Shown here piece by piece: positions 9,384 to 19,875 of a DNA stretch of 64,000 nt (position 1 is its first letter; the number at the start of each line of letters is the position of its first letter). Made by a program: the position numbers and the translations under genes. The notes beneath the pieces are model-generated. The model was not told the origin of the DNA and made no database searches. It saw nothing but the letters and a program-made list of their open reading frames with translations. Where the stretch lies: positions 124,001-188,000 of the forward strand of contig CAIOSI010000019.1 of NCBI GenBank assembly GCA_903860975.1, in the 5' to 3' direction. This stretch comes from an uncultured Alphaproteobacteria bacterium (GTDB taxonomy: Bacteria; Pseudomonadota; Alphaproteobacteria; Caulobacterales; Caulobacteraceae).

Positions 9384-11002
9384 GTGCCGAACTCCTTGGT
9401 GCCTTTGACCTCGTTATTGGCGCAAGCTGACAACGCCATGGCGATCACCATGCGCGTGTCTCGAGGATCGATCATGCCGTCATCGGAAATGCGCGCGGTG
9501 GCGTAGAGTCCCTTCGACCTCTCCTCAGCCCAGAACTCAACACTGGCCGCGCGTTCAGCGTCGGCCGCCTCGTCGAATTCGACGCCACGGCGCTGGGCCG
9601 AGGCGCGCCCAACGATGGACATCACGCCGGCCATCTGGCGCGGTCCCATGACCGCGATCTTCGCCGTCGGCCAGATGAAGGTGAAGCGCGGCCCAAAGGC
9701 CCGGCCACTCATGCCGTAGTTCCCCGCCCCATAGGAAGCGCCCACGATCACCGAGATATGCGGCACGGTGGAGTTGGACACCGCGTTGATCATTTTCGAG
9801 CCATTCTTCGTGATGCCACCTTGCTCGAAGTCGGTGCCGACAATGTATCCGGTAATGTTATGCAAGAAGATCAGCGGGGTATCTATCTGATTACACAATT
9901 GAATAAATTGAGCTGCCTTCTCGGCTGACTCCGAAAACAAGGCCCCGTTATTGCCCAAGATCCCCACTGGATAACCATGGAGGGTGGCCCAACCGCAAAC
10001 CAGGGTGGGGCCATAGAGGGGCTTGAAGTCTTCGAAGTCGGATCCGTCGACGATCCTGGCGATGACTTCGCGGATGTCGAATGGCTGCTTCAGATCCTTC
10101 GACACCAGGTCCAGCAACCCTTCTGGATCATGTGCCGGTGGGTCGAAATCGTCCCGCGGTTCAGGACCTAGCTTTCGCCAGTTGAGATGTCGCACGACCT
10201 CACGGCACATGCGGATACCGTCCATCTCGTCCTGGGCCAGATAGTCACCGAGGCCCGAGATCGTGGTGTGCATGTCAGCACCACCCAGGCTCTCAACATC
10301 GGCATCCTCGCCGGTCGCCATCTTGACCAGGGGCGGCCCCCCAAGGAACACCTGGGACTGGTTTTTGATCAGAATGTTGTAGTCGCTCATGCCAGGTTGG
10401 TATGCGCCGCCCGCGGTGGACGAGCCGAACACCACCGAGATGGTCGGAATGCGCATCTTCGACAGTTCACTGATCTCGTAAAACAGCCGGCCGGACTCGG
10501 CGAAATGACCCACTTCCCGACGGATCGCGGCCTCAGGATCACCGCTCGCGTCGCCGCTGAGGTCCCCCCCCGCGGACTCCACGAATTGGACGTAAGGCAT
10601 GCGGTTGAGCCGCGAAAGCTCCAGGCCCCGCATCAGTTTCTTGGAGTTGAAGGCGTTGAAAGCGCCAGCGCGCACGGACGGATCGTGCCCCAGGATCACG
10701 CACTCGACGCCTTCGATCACGCCGATGCCAACGACGAAGCCTGAGCCCACCGGCACATTCGACCGCCAGCCCGCCAGAGGGCTGATCTCCAGGAAGGGAG
10801 AGTCCCGGTCCAGGACGTGACTGATGCGTTCGCGGATCGGCATCTTGCCGCGCGCGCGCAGGCGCTCGATCGCTTCCTCGCCGCCGCCCTGAGCGGCTTC
10901 GGCCTGCAGGGCCTCCATGACTTCGAGCATTTCGAGCATGTCGGCCCGATTGCGCTGGGCGTCGTCTGACCGGACGTCGAGTCGTGAATCAAGGATCGGC
11001 AT
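9371..11002 (-). CDS. acyl-CoA carboxylase beta subunit, carboxyltransferase (AtuC/MccB type)
   Basis: A 543-residue carboxyltransferase subunit with ARGKMPIRERISHVLD at the N-terminus, FGSSTAGGAYQPGMSDY in the N-lobe, and LHNITGYIVGTDFEQGG plus VGASYGAGNYGMSGRAF in the C-lobe. These glycine-rich loops bind the acyl-CoA and carboxybiotin. Length matches AtuC/LiuB/MccB proteins rather than the shorter PccB group. It is the promoter-proximal gene of the leftward operon and is followed, with overlap, by the biotin-carrying alpha subunit. A geranyl-CoA-like substrate is inferred from the atu-like neighbours. Confidence 0.93.
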   Translation of the reverse strand: MPILDSRLDVRSDDAQRNRADMLEMLEVMEALQAEAAQGGGEEAIERLRARGKMPIRERISHVLDRDSPFLEISPLAGWRSNVPVGSGFVVGIGVIEGVECVILGHDPSVRAGAFNAFNSKKLMRGLELSRLNRMPYVQFVESAGGDLSGDASGDPEAAIRREVGHFAESGRLFYEISELSKMRIPTISVVFGSSTAGGAYQPGMSDYNILIKNQSQVFLGGPPLVKMATGEDADVESLGGADMHTTISGLGDYLAQDEMDGIRMCREVVRHLNWRKLGPEPRDDFDPPAHDPEGLLDLVSKDLKQPFDIREVIARIVDGSDFEDFKPLYGPTLVCGWATLHGYPVGILGNNGALFSESAEKAAQFIQLCNQIDTPLIFLHNITGYIVGTDFEQGGITKNGSKMINAVSNSTVPHISVIVGASYGAGNYGMSGRAFGPRFTFIWPTAKIAVMGPRQMAGVMSIVGRASAQRRGVEFDEAADAERAASVEFWAEERSKGLYATARISDDGMIDPRDTRMVIAMALSACANNEVKGTKEFGTWRM

Positions 11003-11222
11003 CGAATCTCCGTGTCGGTCCCTGCGCCGCCTCCGATCCGGGCGCGAACCCCAATTTGCGAGTTTCCTTCGCCCGTGGCCGAAAGACGAGTCGATTTAAA
11101 TGTTATTCAGATCTTGTTGAGCCAGATCGCGACCAGCCTATTGTCGCGCGCGGAGGTCTCGGCGATGACGGTGCTGAGGTTTCGTGGCGGTTATGGCTGA
11201 AGCGCTTGATTAGGATGTCGCA
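11003..11222. promoter_or_regulatory. divergent control region between carboxylase operon and acyl-CoA dehydrogenase genes
   Basis: A 220-base gap separates the leftward carboxylase operon from the rightward acyl-CoA dehydrogenase genes, so promoters for both must lie here or overlap here. A short AT-rich stretch with an ATTTAAAT palindrome is at about 11093-11100. I could not assign -35/-10 boxes or a regulator site with confidence, and no dedicated regulator gene is adjacent. Confidence 0.45.
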
Positions 11223-12431
11223 ATGACGGAGTTCGACCCGCAGGACCTCAAAGCCTACGCAGAGGCCGCGGACGCCTGGTTCAAAGAACACGTCAACCCC
11301 GACCCTGGCTTCCTGCTGCCGTTGACCTTCATGGAGGTGGGTACGGACCAACAGTTTCATTTCCTGCGCGACTGGCAGAACAAGGTCTTCGAGGCGGGCT
11401 ACCTGGGTGCGGCTTGGCCCAAGGCTTATGGCGGCGGCGGGATGCATCCCGCCTTCCAGGCCGAGGCCACCAAGGCCATGCGTCGCAACGGAAGCCCGAT
11501 CTTTCTGAACGCGATCGGTCTGAACTGGACCGGCCCCCTGCTGCTCGACATGGGGACCGAAGCACAGCGTACGAAGTACATCAAAGGCATCCTGTCGGCG
11601 GAGGATATCTGGTGCCAGGGCTTCTCCGAACCCGAGAACGGGTCCGACCTGGGCAACGCTCAGACCAAGGCGGTCAGGGCGGGCGAGCACTATGTGGTCA
11701 ACGGCTCCAAGATCTGGACGACGCTGGGAAAATACGCCCGTTACATGATCCTTCTGGCCCGGACGCGGACCGATACGTCACGCAAATATGACGGCCTGAC
11801 CTTCTTCCTGGCGCCGATGAAGATCGAGGGCGTCGAGACCCGGCCGATCAAAAAGCTGACCGGAGAACACGGGTTCACCCAGACTTTCTTCCGCGACGCC
11901 CAGATCCCGGCCGACGAGATTGTCGGCGTCGAGGGCGGGGGATGGAAGGTCGCCATGCGTACCCTTGAGTTCGAGCGCGGCGCGCGCGGCGGCCAAGCCG
12001 GTGGCTACGTCGCTGTCGGCTCCAACGCCTGGGACGTTCTGGAACTCGCCAAGAAAATGAACCGCGGTGGCAAGCCGGCGCTGGAGGATGCTTCGGTACG
12101 TGCGCGGATGGTCGACTTCATGATCGAGATCCAAAGCAACGCGCTGTGCGCCCAGCGGACGGGCTTTGGCCCGCTCAATACCGACCGGCCAACCGGCCTG
12201 GCGCTCAGTTCCAAGCTGATGAACACCGAGTTCGCACGACGCATCAACGAGTTCGCGATCAGCCTTACCGGCCCCAGCGGGGCCTATTATGTGGGCGACA
12301 AGAACGCCGTGGACGGGGGCTGGTGGACGCGGTCCTACCTGAATTCGTTCTCAGCCACGATCGGCGGCGGCACCTCTCAGATCCAGCGCAACATCGTGGG
12401 CGAGCACGTGCTCGGCCTGCCAAAAAGCTAA
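11223..12431 (+). CDS. acyl-CoA dehydrogenase (large member of a pair)
   Basis: A 402-residue FAD-dependent acyl-CoA dehydrogenase. The sequence shows AWPKAYGGGGMHPAFQ, the FAD/substrate-binding CQGFSEPENGSDLGNAQTKA, NGSKIWTT and a C-terminal GGGTSQIQRNIVGEHVLGLP. It introduces the alpha-beta double bond into an acyl-CoA and passes electrons to ETF. The start ATG follows an AGGA at 11212. Its stop is 10 bases before a second, shorter dehydrogenase; such tandem pairs often form heteromeric enzymes in catabolism of bulky or branched acyl-CoAs. An AtuD-like role (citronellyl-CoA oxidation) is possible but unproven. Confidence 0.93.
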   Translation: MTEFDPQDLKAYAEAADAWFKEHVNPDPGFLLPLTFMEVGTDQQFHFLRDWQNKVFEAGYLGAAWPKAYGGGGMHPAFQAEATKAMRRNGSPIFLNAIGLNWTGPLLLDMGTEAQRTKYIKGILSAEDIWCQGFSEPENGSDLGNAQTKAVRAGEHYVVNGSKIWTTLGKYARYMILLARTRTDTSRKYDGLTFFLAPMKIEGVETRPIKKLTGEHGFTQTFFRDAQIPADEIVGVEGGGWKVAMRTLEFERGARGGQAGGYVAVGSNAWDVLELAKKMNRGGKPALEDASVRARMVDFMIEIQSNALCAQRTGFGPLNTDRPTGLALSSKLMNTEFARRINEFAISLTGPSGAYYVGDKNAVDGGWWTRSYLNSFSATIGGGTSQIQRNIVGEHVLGLPKS

Positions 12432-12440
12432 GGCGGCGAC

Positions 12441-13565
12441 ATGCAGGATCTCGGACGCCTGGGCTTTAGCGAAGACCAGGCCACCCTTCTCGACGTTGCC
12501 ACGTCGTTTTGTTCGGCGAAGTCACCGATCAGCAAAGTGCGTCGGCTGATTGAGGACGAGACGGGGCACGACCCTGATATCTGGCGCGAGATCGTTGAGC
12601 TGGGCTGGCTGGGCATCGCCATTCCTGAAGAATATGGCGGCGCCGGCCTCCAGCTTGCCGAGGTGGTCCCGGTCATGGAACAAATGGGCCGCTACCTGCT
12701 GGCCGGTCCGTTTCTGTCCGCCACCTTGGCCGCGCAAGCCATCCTGGCTGGCGCAACCGAGGACCAGAAACGCACGCTCTTGCCCAAGCTTGCGGAAGGT
12801 CAGATCGCGACGCTGGCGCTCTGCGAAGCCAGCGACGACTGGGACCTTGTGAATATCGCCTGCACGGCGCAATCGACCGCATCGGGCACACTGCGACTTT
12901 CGGGTGAAAAGCGGCTGGTCTGCGACGCCGGATCGGCGACAACGCTCATCGCCTCGGTGATGCATGAAGGCCGGCCGGCCCTGGTGCTGGTCGACCGATC
13001 AAGCCTCGGTCCCAAGGCGCTTCGGCGCGAAACGATTATCGATGAGACCCGACGCGCCTGGTCCGTGACACTGGACGGTGTGGAGGTCGCAACCGATGCC
13101 ATGCTCGATCCGGCGCGGGCACAGGCCGCACTTCGGCATATCCACCTGAGCGCCAATCTCCTGCAGTCAGCCGAAATGTGCGGCGGGACCCAGGCGGTGA
13201 TCGACTACACGCTCGACTACCTCAAGACCCGCGTTCAGTTTGGCCAGCTGATCGGCGCCTACCAGGCCCTGAAGCACCCCACGGTCGATGCCTATGTGGG
13301 CTATGAGCAAGCTCGCTCGCATCTTTACAGCGCCGCCCACTGCTTCGGAGAACAGGGCGTGGGCGAGATTGCAACCCGCATGGCCAAGGCTCAGGCTGAC
13401 GCTGCGATGTCTTTCGCCGCCGATCGTGCGATCCAGTTCCACGGCGGGTTCGGCTTCACTTACGACTGCGACGCCCAGCTCTACCGCCGACGAGCGATCT
13501 GGCACGCCTCGCAGTTCGGCGACGCTGCCTATCATAAAGCCAAACTCGCCGATCTGCTGCTCTAG
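12441..13565 (+). CDS. acyl-CoA dehydrogenase (small member of a pair)
   Basis: A 374-residue acyl-CoA dehydrogenase-family protein. It has IAIPEEYGGAGLQLAEV, TLALCEASDDWD in place of the usual TEPxxGSD loop, RVQFGQLIGAYQALKHPTVD in the C-terminal domain, and FHGGFGFTYDCDAQLYRRRA near the end. The altered FAD-loop sequence compared with its neighbour fits the FadE-pair pattern, in which one subunit supplies the catalytic base and the other mainly the FAD site. AAGGCGG just before ATG 12441 is a good ribosome site. Co-transcribed with the preceding dehydrogenase. Confidence 0.9.
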   Translation: MQDLGRLGFSEDQATLLDVATSFCSAKSPISKVRRLIEDETGHDPDIWREIVELGWLGIAIPEEYGGAGLQLAEVVPVMEQMGRYLLAGPFLSATLAAQAILAGATEDQKRTLLPKLAEGQIATLALCEASDDWDLVNIACTAQSTASGTLRLSGEKRLVCDAGSATTLIASVMHEGRPALVLVDRSSLGPKALRRETIIDETRRAWSVTLDGVEVATDAMLDPARAQAALRHIHLSANLLQSAEMCGGTQAVIDYTLDYLKTRVQFGQLIGAYQALKHPTVDAYVGYEQARSHLYSAAHCFGEQGVGEIATRMAKAQADAAMSFAADRAIQFHGGFGFTYDCDAQLYRRRAIWHASQFGDAAYHKAKLADLLL

Positions 13566-13600
13566 GCCGGTGATCTACCCGGGACAATCGGAGTTTTCCC

Positions 13601-15304
13601 TTGGCTGACGCCCAGACGCCCAAATTTGCGACCCGCGCCGAGGCGATCGCCGCCCTGACCGCGCCCGGCTACCCCTTTGAACTGGGTCTCGAGACGATCC
13701 GTGGCCGACCGCTCAAGGTCTTCCGAAATGCGCCCGCCACGCTCCGGGACCTATTCGTCGACACCGCCAGCAGCCTGCCCTTCATCGTCTTCGAAGATGA
13801 GCGTCTGACCTTCGCCCAAGCGTGGCATGAGGCTGGCCAGATCGGGCGTCTGCTGGTCGACACCTATGGCGTGGGTAAGGGTGACCGGGTCGCCATTTCC
13901 ATGCGCAACTATCCGGAATGGATCCTGGCGTTCACGGCGGTGACCTCGATCGGCGCGATCGCGGTGGCGATGAACGCACTTTGGCAACCGGACGAGATGG
14001 CCTACGGCCTGCGCGACTGCGGCGCGAGGGTGTTGTTCGCAGATCAGGAGCGACTCGAGCGCCTGGCTCAGTGCGACGGCGACCTGGACGTTGCGGTGAT
14101 CGCGGTGCGACCGGCCTCGCCGATCGTCAACGGCGCGAATCTGAGGGACCTACTCGCCGGGGTCGGCGAGGCAGAAATGCCCGCCGCCGACATCGCCCCT
14201 GAGGACGACGCAATCATCTTCTACACCTCGGGTTCCACCGGACATCCCAAGGGCGTGATCTCGTCCCATCGCAATGTGATCTCCGCCCTGATGTCGTGGG
14301 AGCTTGATCTGGCCGCCGGGATCGCCACAGCCACCGTCGCTTCAGAGCCCCCGCCCTATCAGCCCGCGACGTTGCTGGCGGTGCCGCTATTCCACGCCAC
14401 GGGGTCGCACGCGGTCTACCTGCAATCATACCGGGCGCAGCGGAAGGTCGTCTGCATGTACCGGTGGGATCCGGAGCGGGCTGCAGCGCTGGTCGAGGCC
14501 GAGAAGGTCACCACCTTCACGGCGCCGGCGGCCATGACCGGCGACCTCGTGCGCGTGGCCAAACAGACCTCCCGCGACTTAAGCTCGCTGGCGTCAGTCG
14601 GCGGCGGAGGCGCGCCGCGGGCACCTGAACAGGTGAAACAGATCGAGGCCTCATTCGACAAGGCGATGCCCGCGACAGGTTGGGGCATGACCGAGACCAA
14701 CGCCATCGGAACCGGCATCAGCGGTTTGGATTATCTCAACCGCCCGGCCAGCTCCGGTCGCTGCTCAGCGGTGCTGGAGCTCAAGGTCGTGGACGACGCG
14801 GGCCAGACGCTTGCAGCTGGCGAGCGGGGCGAACTGCTGGTGCGGGGTACAGCCCTTTTTCGAGGCTACTGGAACCGCGAGGCGCTCAACGCCACGCTGT
14901 TCGAGGACGGCTGGTTTAGGACCGGCGACGTCGCCTATCTCGACGACGAAGGTTTCCTGTTCATCGTCGACCGTATCAAGGACCTGATCATTCGCGGCGG
15001 GGAGAATATCGGCTGTGGCCAGGTAGAATCAGCTTTGCTGATGTATCCGACCGTCCACGAAGCGGCGGTCTATGCGGTTCCCGACGAACGGCTGGGCGAG
15101 GAGGTGGGCGCAACGGTTTTTGGGGCGCCGGACCTAGATGTTGCGGCCTTGCGATCGTTCTTAGAAGCCCACCTCGCCCGCTTCGAGGTCCCCCGCTATA
15201 TCCAAGTCGCCGATCAGCCGTTGCCGAGGACGGCATCGGGGAAGATCCTGAAGCGGGAGCTTCGCGAGGCTGTCGTGGCGAACTTGGCGAACGCCGAAGG
15301 TTAG
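13601..15304 (+). CDS. AMP-dependent acyl-CoA synthetase
   Basis: A 567-residue ANL-superfamily ligase. It carries the phosphate loop IFYTSGSTGHPKGVISSH, the adenine-binding region GWGMTETNAIGTG, the hinge LDDEGFLFIVDRIKDLIIRG and the C-terminal catalytic Lys in LPRTASGKILKRELRE. It activates a carboxylic acid to the acyl-CoA via the acyl-AMP. The start is a TTG at 13601 (GGAG about 8 bases upstream); no better ATG precedes the conserved sequence. As the last gene of the rightward set, it probably supplies the acyl-CoA for the dehydrogenase pair and the divergent carboxylase operon, the part AtuH plays in Pseudomonas. Confidence 0.92.
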   Translation: MADAQTPKFATRAEAIAALTAPGYPFELGLETIRGRPLKVFRNAPATLRDLFVDTASSLPFIVFEDERLTFAQAWHEAGQIGRLLVDTYGVGKGDRVAISMRNYPEWILAFTAVTSIGAIAVAMNALWQPDEMAYGLRDCGARVLFADQERLERLAQCDGDLDVAVIAVRPASPIVNGANLRDLLAGVGEAEMPAADIAPEDDAIIFYTSGSTGHPKGVISSHRNVISALMSWELDLAAGIATATVASEPPPYQPATLLAVPLFHATGSHAVYLQSYRAQRKVVCMYRWDPERAAALVEAEKVTTFTAPAAMTGDLVRVAKQTSRDLSSLASVGGGGAPRAPEQVKQIEASFDKAMPATGWGMTETNAIGTGISGLDYLNRPASSGRCSAVLELKVVDDAGQTLAAGERGELLVRGTALFRGYWNREALNATLFEDGWFRTGDVAYLDDEGFLFIVDRIKDLIIRGGENIGCGQVESALLMYPTVHEAAVYAVPDERLGEEVGATVFGAPDLDVAALRSFLEAHLARFEVPRYIQVADQPLPRTASGKILKRELREAVVANLANAEG

Positions 15305-15370
15305 TTCGGCATCCCCGAGGCGAAGCCGGCGTGTACCGATAACGATTGGAGTCATCAGCCCCCTGGAGCC

Positions 15371-18019
15371 CTAGCTGGCGAGTGCAGCCTTGACGGCGTC
15401 TAGTCCCTCTTGGGCTTTGGCGCCGTCGGGTGCGCCACCCTGAGCAAAGTCAGGACGCCCGCCAGCGCCCTGGCCGCCCATGGCGACCACAGCGGCTTTG
15501 GCCAATTCGACCGCATTGAATTTCGCCTGGGCCGAACCCACCACCGCCACCGTAACAGCAGCCTTGCCTTCGGCAGATCCCACCAGGACAATGACGCCGT
15601 CCGGCATCTGCTTCTTGAACGCCTCGGCGATGGGCCGCAGATCCTTGCCGCCGACGCCTTCCATGACACGAGCCAGAACAGACACGCCTGCGATCTCTTC
15701 TGGGCCGGCAGGCGCACTTGCGCCTCCGCCCCCCATGGCGAGCTGGCGCTTGGCGTCGCCGAGTTCCTTTTCAAGCTGTCGGCGTTGCACCTCTAGGGTC
15801 GCGACCCGGGCCGCCACCTCGGACACGGGGACCTTGAACTGATCGGCGAGACTTTTTGAGACCGCCGCCTGGTCCAATAGCCAGCGGCGTGCAGACTCTC
15901 CCGTCAGGGCCTCGATGCGGCGGACGCCCGCCGCCACGCCCTGTTCCTGCACGACCTTGAAGAGTGCGATATCGCCGGTGCGTGCGACATGGGTGCCGCC
16001 ACAAAGCTCCACGGAATAGGCGCCTTGCCCGGCAAGTGACTCGCCTAGTGTCAGTACCCGGACGGTCTCGCCGTACTTCTCACCGAAGAGCGCCATGGCG
16101 CCGGCGGCCATCGCGTCCTTCGGCGCCATCAACTGGGTCTCCGCAGGCAGGTTCTGGCGTACGACGGCGTTGATTTCGGCTTCTATGCGATCGATTTCCT
16201 CAGGCGTCACGGGGGCACCATGGCTGAAGTCGAAGCGGATTCGCTCGCCATCGACCATCTGACCCTTCTGGGTCACGTGCGGTCCCAGCACGTTGCGCAA
16301 GGCTGAATGAAGCAGGTGGGTTGCGGAGTGGTTGGCGCGGGTCTGCTGACGACGGTCTGCGTCAACCGCCAGCCGCAGGCGAGCGCCGGGTTTCAGCACA
16401 CCCTCTAAAATTTCCAGGTCGTGTACGAAAAGATCGCCAGCCCGCTTCTGGACGTCCGCAACGCGCGCCCTGCCGCCGTCCCACTCCACTTCGCCCTGAT
16501 CACCGGCTTGACCGCCGCTCTCCGCATAGAAGGGCGTGCGATCGAAGACGGCCTGGATGGTTGCACCCGACAAGGCGGCGTCGATTAGGCGACCCTCCTG
16601 AACGATCGCCAGCAATTCAGCGTTGATCTCGATCTGATCGTAGCCCTCGAACCGGCTGGGGCCGAGTTGCTCGCGAATGGCGAACCACTCTCCGGCTGCA
16701 GCCACCTGGCCTGATCCCGTCCAAGCCTCGCGCGCCATCTCCTTTTGACGCGTCATAGCCGCATCAAATCCCTCAAGGTCTACCGTAAGGCCCTTGGCTC
16801 GAACCGCATCCTGGGTGAGATCCAGTGGGAAGCCATAGGTGTCATAAAGCTTGAACGCGGTCTCACCGGATAGCACTTCGCCCGTGCTAAGGCCGGCAGT
16901 CGCCTCATCCAATAGGCTCATGCCGCGGCCGAGCGTTCTGCGGAAGCGCTCTTCTTCCTGACGAAGCGTATCGATGATTGCCGGTTCGGCTCGCTTCAAC
17001 TCTGGATAGGCCTCACCCATCTGCTGGATAAGCGTCGGCGCGAGACGATGCATCAGAGGGTCGGCAGCGCCCAGCAAGTGGGCGTGACGCATGGCGCGCC
17101 GCATGATCCGGCGCAGCACATAGCCGCGCCCTTCGTTGGACGGCGTCACGCCGTCTGCGATCAGGAAGCTTGACGAACGCAGGTGGTCGGCGATGACGCG
17201 GTGAGACGGGCCGCTGTTCGCCCCACCCGCACCGCCGACCAACGCCCGGCTGGCGGCGATAATCGCCTGAAAGAGGTCGATGTCGTAATTGTCGTGAACG
17301 CCCTGCAGAACCGCGGCAATACGTTCGAGGCCCATGCCGGTATCGATCGAGGGCTTAGGCAAGCTTGTGCGATCGCCATTGGCCATCTGCTCATACTGCA
17401 TGAAGACCAGATTCCAGATCTCCACGAAGCGGTCGCCATCTTCATCCGGGCTACCGGGCGGGCCGCCTGGAATATGGGCACCGTGGTCGTAGAAGATTTC
17501 CGAGCAGGGCCCGCAGGGACCTGTGTCGCCCATCGACCAGAAATTATCTGAAGTGGCGATGCGGATGATCTTGTCATCTGACAGACCTGCGATTTTCTTC
17601 CAGAGCGTCGCAGCGTGCTCGTCTTCAGCATAGACCGTGACCAGCAGTCTATCGGCTGAAAGTTCGAACTCCTTGGTGAGCAGCTCCCAGGCAAATTCGA
17701 TCGCGCCCTCTTTGAAGTAGTCGCCAAAGGAGAAATTCCCCAGCATCTCGAAGAAGGTGTGGTGACGGGCTGTATAGCCGACGTTGTCTAAGTCGTTGTG
17801 CTTGCCGCCCGCGCGAACGGATTTTTGCGATGAGGCCGCGCGCGGCCAAGGCGCAGCCTCCGCCCCAGTGAAATAATTTTTGAACGGCACCATGCCTGCG
17901 TTGACGAACAGCAGCGTCGGGTCGTTCTGCGGCACGAGCGGCGCCGAGGCCACGACGGCGTGATCCTTGCGCTGGAAGTAGTCCAGGAAGTGACTGCGGA
18001 TCTGGTTCAGGCTCGCCAT
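15371..18019 (-). CDS. alaS: alanyl-tRNA synthetase
   Basis: An 882-residue class II synthetase that charges tRNA-Ala. It has motif 2 around RHHTFFEMLGNFSFGDYFKEG, and motif 3 with GMGLERIAAVLQG. The editing-domain zinc site is built from HSATHLLHSALR and CGGTHVARTGD. A C-terminal coiled-coil/DHHA1 part includes ELGDAKRQLAMGG. Length is standard. It lies downstream of recA on the same strand, the same neighbour pair as in Caulobacter, but a terminator-like hairpin in the 224-base gap suggests it can be transcribed separately. Confidence 0.98.
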   Translation of the reverse strand: MASLNQIRSHFLDYFQRKDHAVVASAPLVPQNDPTLLFVNAGMVPFKNYFTGAEAAPWPRAASSQKSVRAGGKHNDLDNVGYTARHHTFFEMLGNFSFGDYFKEGAIEFAWELLTKEFELSADRLLVTVYAEDEHAATLWKKIAGLSDDKIIRIATSDNFWSMGDTGPCGPCSEIFYDHGAHIPGGPPGSPDEDGDRFVEIWNLVFMQYEQMANGDRTSLPKPSIDTGMGLERIAAVLQGVHDNYDIDLFQAIIAASRALVGGAGGANSGPSHRVIADHLRSSSFLIADGVTPSNEGRGYVLRRIMRRAMRHAHLLGAADPLMHRLAPTLIQQMGEAYPELKRAEPAIIDTLRQEEERFRRTLGRGMSLLDEATAGLSTGEVLSGETAFKLYDTYGFPLDLTQDAVRAKGLTVDLEGFDAAMTRQKEMAREAWTGSGQVAAAGEWFAIREQLGPSRFEGYDQIEINAELLAIVQEGRLIDAALSGATIQAVFDRTPFYAESGGQAGDQGEVEWDGGRARVADVQKRAGDLFVHDLEILEGVLKPGARLRLAVDADRRQQTRANHSATHLLHSALRNVLGPHVTQKGQMVDGERIRFDFSHGAPVTPEEIDRIEAEINAVVRQNLPAETQLMAPKDAMAAGAMALFGEKYGETVRVLTLGESLAGQGAYSVELCGGTHVARTGDIALFKVVQEQGVAAGVRRIEALTGESARRWLLDQAAVSKSLADQFKVPVSEVAARVATLEVQRRQLEKELGDAKRQLAMGGGGASAPAGPEEIAGVSVLARVMEGVGGKDLRPIAEAFKKQMPDGVIVLVGSAEGKAAVTVAVVGSAQAKFNAVELAKAAVVAMGGQGAGGRPDFAQGGAPDGAKAQEGLDAVKAALAS

Positions 18020-18122
18020 GGATCTTGCGCTTACATCTAGGACATTGATCAGAGGGGGCAGTCCCCCTTGCCGCCCCTAAGTGGGGACGGACGTTCGTTT
18101 ACGGGACTCGCTGCCAAAGGAA

Positions 18123-18152
18123 AAGGACGCCCGGGCAAACCCGGACGTCCTT
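18123..18152 (-). terminator. rho-independent-type hairpin between recA and alaS
   Basis: A 13-base stem (18123-18135 with 18140-18152) closes a 4-base loop with a single mismatch. In the leftward direction it is followed by TTTTCCTTT. It lies about 90 bases after the recA stop, so it most likely ends the recA transcript. Confidence 0.75.
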
Positions 18153-18181
18153 GCTCTAAAATCGAGCGCCGCGTGGGGTGA

Positions 18182-18215
18182 CGCTGCAGGCCGGTTGGCG
18201 GGGGAGCCTGCAGCG
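18182..18215. repeat. perfect 10-base inverted repeat downstream of recA
   Basis: CGCTGCAGGC at 18182-18191 is the exact reverse complement of GCCTGCAGCG at 18206-18215, with a 14-base spacer. It lies between the recA stop and the terminator hairpin and lacks a T-run. It could stabilise the recA mRNA 3' end or bind a protein; nothing more can be said. Confidence 0.5.
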
Positions 18216-18243
18216 GTCGTAGCGCTCGACGAGAAAGAGAAAG

Positions 18244-19308
<1,065 letters not shown>

Positions 19309-19875
19309 TTTACCAACCCTCTTATCCCACGATTCCGCCAACCGGGCTGTCACTGCGTCACCGCGGCAGGAATCATTTGTACCTATTTTGTTCAGGTTGG
19401 CAAGATGTTCTCATTTGTCTGATGCGGGGATAAAGATCGCGGTTCTCGACACCGGTCGCCTTGCGCACCCGCGGACCGTCAATATCAACCGAAGGTTTCT
19501 TCCGTTCTGACAAGGCCCACCATCGAGACGCTGACTCACCCGTCGGGATCTTACACGCCGCCGGAAGCCAGGATAACTGCCTTGCGGATACTGTGTATGG
19601 GGTTGAATTCGAAATCCAGTTGGACGCCCTCCCCACCCCCATTGACAAAGCGTAAGGGCCAGTGACATTTCCTATGGGCCGCCCCACTGGCCGGATGAGC
19701 CGCGTTTTGAAAATTGTAGCCCACCAAGACCACGAAGCGTCGGCGACATTCGCTGAGCGCAACCCCAAGGGTTTGCGCACAGCGAGATGTCAGAGAACGG
19801 TTTGGAAACCCTCAGTCAGTAGTTTCAGCCAGACGCGAGACCCCGACGAACGGGGCATTCGGTGGAGTGTCGTCA
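19309..19875. promoter_or_regulatory. intergenic region upstream of recA and the PEP-CTERM gene
   Basis: 567 bases without a convincing gene. The left part carries the recA control region with an SOS-box-like site at 19379-19393. The remainder presumably holds the promoter of the rightward PEP-CTERM gene; I see no further sites or repeats I can defend. Confidence 0.5.
19379..19393. promoter_or_regulatory. SOS-box-like LexA site upstream of recA
   Basis: The sequence GTACCTATTTTGTTC matches the alphaproteobacterial LexA consensus GTTC-N7-GTTC with one mismatch (GTAC for the first GTTC). It lies 71 bases upstream of the chosen recA start. LexA repression and DNA-damage induction of recA are expected from this. 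Confidence 0.65.
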
